This document shows, piece after piece, positions 17,552 to 25,193 of a stretch of 64,000 nucleotides of DNA. The notes under the pieces are model-generated. The model made no database searches. It worked only from the letters and a program-made list of their open reading frames with translations, and was not told the origin of the DNA. The stretch's first letter is position 1, and every line of letters starts with the position of its first letter. Source of the DNA: JAAUUE01 sp943370025 (GTDB lineage: Bacteria > Cyanobacteriota > Cyanobacteriia > Cyanobacteriales > JAAUUE01); assembly GCA_943370025.1 (NCBI GenBank), contig CALRPI020000007.1, positions 33,338 through 97,337 on the forward strand. Reading direction: 5' to 3'. Both the position numbers and the translations under genes were made by a program.

Positions 17552-18523
17552 ATGTTTAAGGGTAAAAAGGTTTTAGTGGCTGGGGGGACAGGATTAATAG
17601 GTATTCCCTTAGTAGAAATGTTATTAGAGCAGGGAGCTACCGTGCGAGTTTCTTCCCTTGACGATCCTTCTCGCTGCCCACCGGGAGCTGAATTTGTATC
17701 TACCAACCTGACGATCGTTGAGAATGGGATGCAGGTATGTCAGGGCATGGACTATGTATTTAACCTCTTGGGAGTCAAAGGTTCCCCGATGATGGGCAAG
17801 TTGTATCCGGGGACTTTCTTCTTTAATACCGTCAGCATTAGTATCAATTTGTTGGAAGCAGCTAGGCGCTGTGGCTGTAGTGGTTATTTATTTACTAGCT
17901 CTTTTGGAGTCTATGCTCCAGCAGAAGTATTTTATGAAGATACCGTCTGGAATACCTTTCCTTCGGATAATGACAAGTTCCCCGGATGGGCAAAACGGGT
18001 GGGAGAATTGCAGGTGATGGCATACCAGCAGGAATATCCCGATATGACGCTCTCGATGGTGCGTCCTGCCAATGTCTATGGTTTGTACGACAACTTCGAT
18101 CTCAAGAATGCTATGGTTATTCCTTCTTTGATCAAACGGGCGATGAGTGGTGAGAATCCTTTTACAGTTTGGGGAGATGGTTCGGCGGTGCGGGATTTTG
18201 TCCATGCTAGAGATGTGGCAAAAGGAATGCTCTTAGCAGCGACTACTGGCACCACAGAAGCGATTAATCTGGGCAGCGGCTTGGGGACTTCGATTAAGGA
18301 TTTAGTGGAAGTTGTGGTCAGCAATCTAGAGACAAAACCAGAGATTGTTTGGGATACTTCTAAACCCACGGGTGATCGCAAGCGCATTCTTGATATCACC
18401 AAAGCCAGAGCGATCGGCTATGAACCAACAATTACGATCGAGCAGGGCATCAAGGAAGTAATGGATTGGTATCGAGAAAATGAGGGGCGAATTGCCCAGC
18501 GCTACGATATTTTTAACCGCTAA
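17552..18523 (+). CDS. NAD-dependent epimerase/dehydratase-like protein (extended SDR), paralogue
   Basis: This is a second extended SDR of 323 residues, divergent from the gene at 16390-17340. Seen are AGGTGLIG for NAD(P) binding, LFTSSFGVYAPAE, MVRPANVYGLYDNFD and NPFTVWGDGSAVRDFVHARD. In the active-site region it reads FPGWAK, so the YxxxK tyrosine is replaced by Pro144 before K148. Both paralogues therefore lack the usual catalytic tyrosine at that place. Roles in sugar-nucleotide modification for surface polysaccharide are a family-level guess. A family C repeat lies about 20 bp upstream of the start. Confidence 0.85.
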   Translation: MFKGKKVLVAGGTGLIGIPLVEMLLEQGATVRVSSLDDPSRCPPGAEFVSTNLTIVENGMQVCQGMDYVFNLLGVKGSPMMGKLYPGTFFFNTVSISINLLEAARRCGCSGYLFTSSFGVYAPAEVFYEDTVWNTFPSDNDKFPGWAKRVGELQVMAYQQEYPDMTLSMVRPANVYGLYDNFDLKNAMVIPSLIKRAMSGENPFTVWGDGSAVRDFVHARDVAKGMLLAATTGTTEAINLGSGLGTSIKDLVEVVVSNLETKPEIVWDTSKPTGDRKRILDITKARAIGYEPTITIEQGIKEVMDWYRENEGRIAQRYDIFNR

Positions 18524-18589
18524 ATTAGAGGCTTTGCGCCCCTTGCGGGGGCGCAAAATCAGACCTTCTAGCCACTTGTTCAATAAACT

Positions 18590-19936
18590 CTAAGTTGGAA
18601 AGATGAAAAATCGGCATCCGACATAGATGGCACTGGCAATTAATTGCATCACCATCACGGGAATTCCATAGCGCAAAAAAGTTTTGAATTGGATTCTCCG
18701 CCCATGCAGTTCGGCGATTCCTGCTGCCACAATATTTGCCGAAGCACCAACCAGAGTGCCATTGCCGCCTAGGGTTGCCCCAAACATCATGGCATAAAAT
18801 AATGGCAAGACCTGATCAGGAAACTGCCCTGCATAATCTGGAGACAGGACTTCTGCTCCAGTTAAGCCGACTTTCACCACGTACTCCTTAAGCAGAGGCA
18901 CCATCGCCACCACTAGGGGAATATTCGGCACAACGCTAGAGATGATGCCGACAAAAAATATTAAAACTATCGAGCCGAGGGCAATATTTGTGCCTAAGAC
19001 GACTGCGAGAAGCCCCGATAGGCTGCCAATCACTCCAGTTTTCTGGAGTCCACCAATCAGGACAAAGATTGACATGAAAAATATCAAAGTACTCCAATCC
19101 ACATCCCGGAGAATATTATTTAGTGTATCAATTTTGCTGTGGTGGGCTAATAAAAGAGCTAACACCGCTCCGAGAAGAGCCACCGTGGCTGGAGCGACAG
19201 GAATGGGCAGGCTTTCGCCAATCACAAAAAATACTAAAACAAAAATAGTGATCGCCGCCCCCACCATCAAAGTCCGAGGATGATTGATCTGGGGAGCGAC
19301 AATTTGGTCGATGTTTTCTAGCTTCTTCAGCCAAATTTTCCGAAACAGCAGCGGCAGCATAACGATAATCACCACAATAGCGATCGCTCCCCCCAAGCTG
19401 AGACGCAATAGATAATCTGTAAAACTTAAATTAATTGCACTGCCAACAATAAAAGTTGCCGGGTCTCCGACAATGGTCAGCAATCCCGCGCTATTTGCCA
19501 CAAATACGGTCAAGATCAACAAAGGGACAAAATCGACCCCGACAATCTCCGCCATGGGGGGAATCAATGGGGCAATCAGCATCACGGTGGTGGCATTGGG
19601 CAGAAAGGCACAGATGGGTGTCACCACCCCCACAATCCCCAGTAAGAGGCGACTGCCCTGACCCCGAGCAAAAATCACCATCTGCGCTGCCAAATAATCA
19701 AACACCTTCGTCGGCTCAAAAGCCCGCACCATCACCATCACCCCAAAAAATAGGCTCAAGGTTTCATGGCTCCGCCCAATGTAGCCGATCGCCTGGGGCA
19801 GGGACATAATATTAAAGATAATTAATAGTAATGCCCCCAACAAAGCGGCGATCGTCATCTGGATCCATTCTGTGATCACCAAAAAGATCACACCACTAAA
19901 GATTCCTAAGGCGATAACTGCCTGCCAACTATCCAT
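18590..19936 (-). CDS. ArsB/NhaD-type anion or Na+/H+ permease (ion transporter superfamily)
   Basis: This is a polytopic membrane protein of 448 residues with about eleven hydrophobic segments. Seen are ITEWIQMTIAALLGALLLII near the start, PNATTVMLIAPLI, a re-entrant-type VANSAGLLTIVGDPATFIVG, SVVPNIPLVVAMVPLLKEY and GATLGGNGTLVGASANIVAAG. The duplicated 'NxTT..ML.AP' and 'GNGTLVGASAN' blocks are the signature of ArsB/NhaD/SLC13-like permeases. Such proteins export arsenite or exchange Na+ for H+, or move dicarboxylates; no ars genes are adjacent, so the substrate stays open. It is monocistronic. Confidence 0.87.
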   Translation of the reverse strand: MDSWQAVIALGIFSGVIFLVITEWIQMTIAALLGALLLIIFNIMSLPQAIGYIGRSHETLSLFFGVMVMVRAFEPTKVFDYLAAQMVIFARGQGSRLLLGIVGVVTPICAFLPNATTVMLIAPLIPPMAEIVGVDFVPLLILTVFVANSAGLLTIVGDPATFIVGSAINLSFTDYLLRLSLGGAIAIVVIIVMLPLLFRKIWLKKLENIDQIVAPQINHPRTLMVGAAITIFVLVFFVIGESLPIPVAPATVALLGAVLALLLAHHSKIDTLNNILRDVDWSTLIFFMSIFVLIGGLQKTGVIGSLSGLLAVVLGTNIALGSIVLIFFVGIISSVVPNIPLVVAMVPLLKEYVVKVGLTGAEVLSPDYAGQFPDQVLPLFYAMMFGATLGGNGTLVGASANIVAAGIAELHGRRIQFKTFLRYGIPVMVMQLIASAIYVGCRFFIFPT

Positions 19937-20272
19937 ACGGGTATTGATTGTATTTATTGATTGTATTTTTTTATAACTTTAATAGAGCTGAGTAGCTGCT
20001 ACCTAGAATATTCTCAATGCCATAATTCTAACTTGCATTGTTTCTACCTCTAGCTCTGAATGGTAAAGGGCTAGTAGAGGGGTAACGAAGATTCGCTCCG
20101 AGGAGAGGCTGATCGAAAATCGGGCGATCGACCAAATATTCTTTTTTTGTCCCTGCCTCAACAAGTCCTCAGCAAATCGCCAAACAACCCCTATCTTTAT
20201 GGGGATAAGAGGTTTACAATTAGTCATTAATTGCAAAAAAATAAACTATTAAAACTTAAGCCCGCTTAACCT
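19937..20272. other. Intergenic region ahead of ndhH, no gene seen
   Basis: This region should carry the promoters of the divergent permease gene and ndhH. A repeated ttgattgta block near 19945-19970 and a cccc...gggg hairpin around 20190-20205 were noticed. No further gene is supported. Confidence 0.4.
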
Positions 20273-21457
20273 ATGGCTAAAATCGAGACCAGAACAGAAC
20301 CCATGATTCTGAACATGGGTCCCCACCACCCCTCGATGCACGGAGTTCTCCGCTTGATCGTTACTCTTGACGGGGAAGATGTGATAGATTGTGAACCCGT
20401 GATTGGGTACTTGCATCGGGGCATGGAAAAAATCGCCGAGAACCGGACGAATATTATGTATATTCCCTACGTTAGCCGCTGGGACTATGCTGCCGGGATG
20501 TTTAATGAAGCGGTTACGGTCAATGCTCCAGAAAAATTAGCAGATATTCCAGTCCCCAAGCGTGCCAGTTATATTCGGGTAATCATGCTAGAGCTGAACC
20601 GGATCGCCAACCATCTTTTGTGGTTGGGACCATTCATGGCGGATGTGGGGGCGCAAACTCCGTTCTTCTACATTTTCCGGGAACGGGAATTGATTTATGA
20701 CCTCTGGGAAGCGGCCACAGGACAGAGATTAATTAACAATAACTATTTCCGAGTTGGTGGTGTCTGCGCGGATCTGCCCTACGGCTGGACAGATAAATGT
20801 ATTGATTTTTGTGACTACTTTGACGATCGAGTAGATGAGTACGAGAAATTAATTACCGATAACCCCATCTTCCGCCGCCGTTTAGAAGGCGTAGGTACCA
20901 TCCCTCGTGAAGAGGCAATTAACTGGGGACTATCGGGTCCCATGCTCCGCGCCTCTGGGGTGAAGTGGGATCTGCGCAAGGTTGACCACTACGAGTGCTA
21001 CGACGATTTTGATTGGGAAGTCCATTGGGAAACCGCCGGAGATTGCCTAGCTCGCTATTTTGTCAGGATTCGAGAGATGCGGGAATCGGTGAAAATCATT
21101 CGCCAAGCCGTCAAAGGACTACCCGGTGGTCCCTACGAAAACTTAGAAGCGAAGAGATTGCTAGAAGGTAAGGGTTCTAGCTTTAATGATCTAGACTTTC
21201 AATACATCAGCAAAAAATTAGCTCCGACTTGGAAAATCCCCGCCGGTGAACACTACGTCAGAATTGAGAGTGGCAAAGGAGAACTGGGGATTTATCTAAT
21301 TGGTGATGATAATGTCTTCCCTTGGCGCTGGAAAATTCGGGCGGCAGATTTTAATAATTTGCAGGTGCTCTCTAGTATTCTCAAGGGAGTCAAGGTAGCG
21401 GATATTGTGGCGATTTTAGGGAGTGTGGATGTAATTATGGGGTCGGTCGATCGCTAA
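20273..21457 (+). CDS. ndhH: NAD(P)H-quinone oxidoreductase subunit H
   Basis: NdhH is the 49-kDa-type subunit of the peripheral arm of cyanobacterial NDH-1, which passes electrons from ferredoxin to plastoquinone in cyclic electron flow, respiration and CO2 uptake. Seen are the start block TEPMILNMGPHHPSMHGVLR, GYLHRGMEKIAENR, LELNRIANHLLWLGPF, LYDLWE-like IYDLWEAATGQR, and the C-terminal SILKGVKVADIVAILGSVDVIMGSVDR, which ends at the conserved DR. The 394 residues are the usual length. The gene stands alone, as is common in cyanobacteria, apart from the ndhAIGE and ndhCKJ clusters. Confidence 0.97.
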   Translation: MAKIETRTEPMILNMGPHHPSMHGVLRLIVTLDGEDVIDCEPVIGYLHRGMEKIAENRTNIMYIPYVSRWDYAAGMFNEAVTVNAPEKLADIPVPKRASYIRVIMLELNRIANHLLWLGPFMADVGAQTPFFYIFRERELIYDLWEAATGQRLINNNYFRVGGVCADLPYGWTDKCIDFCDYFDDRVDEYEKLITDNPIFRRRLEGVGTIPREEAINWGLSGPMLRASGVKWDLRKVDHYECYDDFDWEVHWETAGDCLARYFVRIREMRESVKIIRQAVKGLPGGPYENLEAKRLLEGKGSSFNDLDFQYISKKLAPTWKIPAGEHYVRIESGKGELGIYLIGDDNVFPWRWKIRAADFNNLQVLSSILKGVKVADIVAILGSVDVIMGSVDR

Positions 21458-21574
21458 TTGCTGTCGATCGCTAATTACTGTTCATATTTTCTAGTTTTCT
21501 AGGTTTGGGTGTAGGCGGATGTAAGGAGGGTGGGCATTGCCCACCTTTCCGGTGTTGACTCTCATGCTAGGCTG

Positions 21575-21733
21575 CCGTGTACACACAAGTATTGATCATC
21601 TCGTTTAATGGGGAGGATCCCCCTAAATCCCCCTTAAAAAGGGGGACTTAAATTAATTCTCCCCCCCTTTTTAAGGGGGGCTGGGGGGGATCAAATCCTG
21701 AAACGTAGTCGGAGTGGACTTGTGTGTACACCG
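21575..21733. repeat. 159-bp inverted-repeat element carrying the cccccttttt palindromic cassette
   Basis: Its ends are ccgtgtacacacaagt and acttgtgtgtacaccg, 15 of 16 bases matching as an inverted repeat. Inside, at about 21604-21694, is a double palindrome (aatcccccttaaaaagggg and cccctttttaagggggg) with gggggatcaaa. That is the same cassette that interrupts oplA. No coding capacity. Confidence 0.8.
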
Positions 21734-21819
21734 TAGCATGCTAGGAGAGGGTTAGGAAGTGCTTGCTCCCCCTAGCATGGGTTCTAGCTCATCCCAAACT
21801 CACGTTATTACTCACGTTA

Positions 21820-21987
21820 TTTAGAAGGGCGCACCCAAAGGGTGCGCCCTTCTAAACTCATTTCGGGTTGCTATAGCAATCGCCCCTTCCTCAACTGTTG
21901 GCTACAAAAGATTGTTTATTGATAGGACGCATTTGGACATTTTTGTCGGCTGAGCGGAGTCAAAGCCGATAAGAACGTCCTAATTGA
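21820..21987. repeat. Hairpins and family E-like unit downstream of ndhH
   Basis: A palindrome tagaagggcgcaccc/gggtgcgcccttcta lies at 21822-21856. It is followed by a unit bounded by taggacg (about 21923) and cgtccta (about 21981), with a gtcggctgagcggagtcaaagccgat hairpin split across the centre. The outer blocks resemble the arms of family E and the gctgagcggagtc core is the one seen in family A copy 1. Confidence 0.55.
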
Positions 21988-22275
21988 TCAGAAATCCGTA
22001 GGATCGTAGTGAAGGATGAGGATTTCTTCAGCCCGGAGATTCACTACCGCATATTCATTACCTTCTAAATCGGTAAACTCTACCAAATAAAAAGTTTCCT
22101 GCTGAGATTTATTAGTGGAGTATAAATCTTCTTCATAAACTTCAATAATTGTCCCTACCATTCCTCTGCGAAAATCCTTTAAGTCTTTGTAGGTATTTTC
22201 AATTAATGCTAATCTTTCCATGGGAATAGGAACTAGGGTAGCCACCACATCTAAAAGTTTTGGTTTATCTCGCAT
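21988..22275 (-). CDS. DUF4926 domain protein
   Basis: This small soluble protein of 95 residues has LLDVVATL near the start, RRGMVGTIIEVYEED, FYLVEFTDLEGNEYAVVNLRAEEI and an end in LILHYDP, the pattern of DUF4926. The family is widespread in cyanobacteria, often near toxin-antitoxin-like genes, and its function is unknown. No partner gene is adjacent: it diverges from the AEC transporter gene with 37 bp between the starts. Codon use is AT-rich but typical. Confidence 0.8.
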   Translation of the reverse strand: MRDKPKLLDVVATLVPIPMERLALIENTYKDLKDFRRGMVGTIIEVYEEDLYSTNKSQQETFYLVEFTDLEGNEYAVVNLRAEEILILHYDPTDF

Positions 22276-22312
22276 TTCAACGTATTAAAGGAAACGAATC
22301 CTTAATTAAATC

Positions 22313-23257
22313 ATGTTTCATTTACACGGACAACTTGTCGAGGTTATCCTGAGGCTCTACGGACAGTTAGGAATCAGCGTTGTCATTGGTTATGGATTGG
22401 GGAAGTTGTTGCCTAAATATGTACCAAATTGGTTGGGGCAGTTTCTGTTTTGGGTGGGTTCACCTTTGAGTATTGTGATTTTTATTTATCGGGCAGATTT
22501 ATCTACTCAAATATGGATTGCCCCGATCGCCGCTTGGTTGGCAAGTTTATTGGGTTTGGGTTTGGCTTGGGGATGGATGAAATGGCGGGGTAAGGGTTTT
22601 ACGGATCTACGGACTAGAGCTAGTTTTCTTTTGACCTCTATGTTTGGGAACACGGGTTATATTGGCTTCCCAATTATTTTGGCATTAGTGGGGGAAAAGT
22701 ATGCGGGATGGGCTTTGTTTTATGATCTCTTAGGGACAGTTTTGGGAGTATATACCCTCGGCATATTTATAGTTCTATCCATCGGCATTAATAGTCAAGA
22801 GGCGGGTCATCTCTGGAAATCCTTGATCATTAATCCTGCCCTATGGAGCTTGTTCATCGGCTTAATCCTGCGTCCAATCAAGATTCCTGTAGCTCTGGAG
22901 GAATTGCTTTTAGACCTTGGTTGGGCAATGGTTTTTGTATCTTTGATTCTGATTGGGATGCGCTTAAGTCAGCTAAATTCTTGGTCTGGCTTGGGGCAGA
23001 CTAGCATTAGTTTGAGTATCAAAATGTTGATAGTTCCCTTGATTTTAGGTGGGGGTTTATCTCTATTCGGAATTAGGGGCGAACCTCAGCTAGTTATGGT
23101 AATTCAAATGGGTGTGCCGCCAGCGATCGCCAGTTTGGTCTTAGCCGAAATTTATGACCTAGACCGTGATTTAACAGTAGGGGCGATCGCGATCGGCTCC
23201 AGTTGTTTCTTGCTAACTCTACCGCTGTGGTTACTATTGTTCTTCCCCAGTGCCTAG
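22313..23257 (+). CDS. AEC family (auxin efflux carrier-like) transporter
   Basis: This integral membrane protein of 314 residues has ten predicted hydrophobic segments in two groups of five. Characteristic blocks are LTSMFGNTGYIGFPIILALVG in the first half and VIQMGVPPAIASLVLAEIYDLD in the second, where AEC proteins have their broken helices. The bacterial members export or import small organic acids and amino acids; the substrate here is unknown. A hairpin of gggggcgatc/gatcgccccc follows the stop. Confidence 0.87.
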   Translation: MFHLHGQLVEVILRLYGQLGISVVIGYGLGKLLPKYVPNWLGQFLFWVGSPLSIVIFIYRADLSTQIWIAPIAAWLASLLGLGLAWGWMKWRGKGFTDLRTRASFLLTSMFGNTGYIGFPIILALVGEKYAGWALFYDLLGTVLGVYTLGIFIVLSIGINSQEAGHLWKSLIINPALWSLFIGLILRPIKIPVALEELLLDLGWAMVFVSLILIGMRLSQLNSWSGLGQTSISLSIKMLIVPLILGGGLSLFGIRGEPQLVMVIQMGVPPAIASLVLAEIYDLDRDLTVGAIAIGSSCFLLTLPLWLLLFFPSA

Positions 23258-23270
23258 CGATCGTTCAATC

Positions 23271-23318
23271 GGGGGCGATCGGTAAAAGTTAGCAAAATAA
23301 AATTGTTCGATCGCCCCC
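23271..23318 (+). terminator. Hairpin after the AEC transporter gene
   Basis: A 10-bp perfect inverted repeat (gggggcgatc/gatcgccccc) spans a 28-nt loop. It lies 14 bp after the stop and may be a terminator, although no T-run follows. Confidence 0.4.
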
Positions 23319-23399
23319 ATTTATCTAGATAAAAGTAGACGTTTTGATTCAGGTAAACCAAAATTAGAGGAACTGTTGCAAGGCTACGGGGGAGTGATT

Positions 23400-25100
23400 A
23401 TGAGCGATGACAAGACTCTCTTGATCCAGAGAATCATGAATGGAAGTATTGATAAAAGCAAGGACTTGATAGGGGCAGACCTCAGAGAAGCAGACCTCAG
23501 AAGGGCAGACCTCAGTGGTGCAAACCTCAGTGGTGCAGACCTCTTTAGAGCAAACTTCTTAAATACAAACCTTAGTGAGGCAGACCTCAGTGGTGCAAAA
23601 CTCTTTAGGGCAGACCTCAGTGGTGCAAACCTCAGTGGTGCAAACCTCAGAGAAGCAGACCTCTTTAGGGCAGACCTCAGTGGGGCACACCTCAGTGGGG
23701 CACACCTCTTTAGAGCAAAACTTATGGAATCATCCCTCCTTGAAGCAATTCTCAGAGAGGCAGACCTCAGAGAGGCAAGACTCGGTGGGGCAGAACTCTT
23801 TAGGGCAGACCTCTTTAGGGCAGACCTCAGTGGTGCAGACCTCAGTAAGGCACACCTTAGTCAGGCAGACCTCAGTGGTGCAGACCTCAGTAAGGCAAAT
23901 CTTAGTAGGGTAAACCTTAGTGGGGCAGACCTTAGTGGGAAAAACCTCAGCAAGGTAAACCTCAATGAGGCAATTCTCATGGGGACAATCCTTAGTCAGG
24001 CAGACCTCAGTGAGGCAATTCTCAGTAGGGCAGACCTCAGTTTTGCAAACCTCATTGGAGCAAACCTCATTGGAGCAAACCTCAGAGAGGCAGAACTTAT
24101 TGGGGCAAAACTTATTGGGACAAGACTCATTGATGCAGAACTCATTGGGGCAAAACTCATTGAGGCGAACATCAGTGGGGCAGACCTCAGTGGGGTAAAC
24201 TTCACAAGAACTCAGGTTCTTGGCGCTGATTTCACTGGAGCAATCTTGACAGGGATTTGTATAGAAGACTGGAACATCAACTCTGAGACAAAGCTAGATG
24301 GCGCGATCTGTGAGTATGTCTACCTTAAACAGAATGAGCAAGAACGCCGCCCTCATAGTGGAACTTTTGCCCCCGGCGATTTTGCTAAATTAGTGCAGAG
24401 TTCCTTAGAGACGATCGACCTGATTTTTCGGACAGGTTTGGACTGGAAGGCTTTCGCTTATGCGTTCAAACAAATTGAAGTGCAGTATGAAGATGCTCAA
24501 CTTGCAGTGCAAAGCATCGAGAACAAAGGCGATGGAGTGGTCATTGTCAAGATTGCGACTTCCCCCACAGCCGACAAGGGAGAGATTCACGGTTCTTTTA
24601 TGAACGGCTACGAATTTGCCTCTAAAGCACTTGCCGCACAGTATGAAGCACGGTTAGAGGATAAAGATAAGCACATTAACAGTTTATTATTGATTGTGGA
24701 GAACCTTAGTGGAGTAACAAAAGCTATGGCAGAGAGTAAAAGTGGAGATATCTTTAATATCACCGCACCGGGAAGTCAATTTGCCAGCATTGGAGCTAAA
24801 GCAGAATCAGGTGGGAATATTGATATAACTCAGAACGTTTACCAAGGAGAGAGGCAGAGTCTCGCCGAAGCCGCTGCGGAAATTCAACGACTTTTGAAAC
24901 AGCTAGAAGAAACCAATCCTACTGCTACCGAATCAGAGCAAATTTCCTATGTCAATGCAGATATCAAACCATCTCTAAGGAAAGCTGTAGCTGCGGGAAA
25001 GGCAGGTTTAGAAACTGCGATCGATGAGTTTGTCCTAGAAAATAAATTTCTTAAAGTGATAAAGTCCGTTGTAAAAGGGTGGCTAGAAGAGGGTTCTTAA
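23400..25100 (+). CDS. Pentapeptide repeat protein with C-terminal helical domain
   Basis: The protein has about fifty consecutive A(D/N/E)LxG-type pentapeptides (roughly residues 20-280), which form a right-handed beta-helix. Then come an unrepeated segment (FRTGLDWKAFAYAFKQIEVQYE) and a C-terminal domain with GDIFNITAPGSQFASIGAK, a NVYQGERQSLAEAAAEIQRL helix and a Trp-Leu-rich end. This tail accompanies signalling or scaffold proteins in cyanobacteria; no enzyme motif is visible. The ATG at 23400 is chosen because GGGGGAG lies about 7 bp upstream; a start at 23376 would add 8 residues. The DNA has a strict 15-bp period, so a second frame is also open locally. Confidence 0.87.
   Translation: MSDDKTLLIQRIMNGSIDKSKDLIGADLREADLRRADLSGANLSGADLFRANFLNTNLSEADLSGAKLFRADLSGANLSGANLREADLFRADLSGAHLSGAHLFRAKLMESSLLEAILREADLREARLGGAELFRADLFRADLSGADLSKAHLSQADLSGADLSKANLSRVNLSGADLSGKNLSKVNLNEAILMGTILSQADLSEAILSRADLSFANLIGANLIGANLREAELIGAKLIGTRLIDAELIGAKLIEANISGADLSGVNFTRTQVLGADFTGAILTGICIEDWNINSETKLDGAICEYVYLKQNEQERRPHSGTFAPGDFAKLVQSSLETIDLIFRTGLDWKAFAYAFKQIEVQYEDAQLAVQSIENKGDGVVIVKIATSPTADKGEIHGSFMNGYEFASKALAAQYEARLEDKDKHINSLLLIVENLSGVTKAMAESKSGDIFNITAPGSQFASIGAKAESGGNIDITQNVYQGERQSLAEAAAEIQRLLKQLEETNPTATESEQISYVNADIKPSLRKAVAAGKAGLETAIDEFVLENKFLKVIKSVVKGWLEEGS
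23475..24200 (+). repeat. 15-bp tandem repeat array coding for pentapeptides
   Basis: The unit gcagacctcagtggt and variants are repeated with little drift at the nucleotide level. Several 30-45 bp blocks recur (for example cctctttagggcagacctca), which suggests recent internal duplication. Confidence 0.85.
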
Positions 25101-25193
25101 CCAGAAAAGTCTGCCTTCTGGGTTGCGGGGGATATCTTGACTAAGCCAATGCTATGATGCCATTAGATCAAATCTACCCGCAAAATTTTGATT

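Noticed and set aside
23575..24198. Second open frames of QTSVGQTSV type in the pentapeptide gene, and the opposite-strand MRFAP-type frame
   Set aside because: They are the other reading frames of a 15-bp repeat and carry no independent signal.
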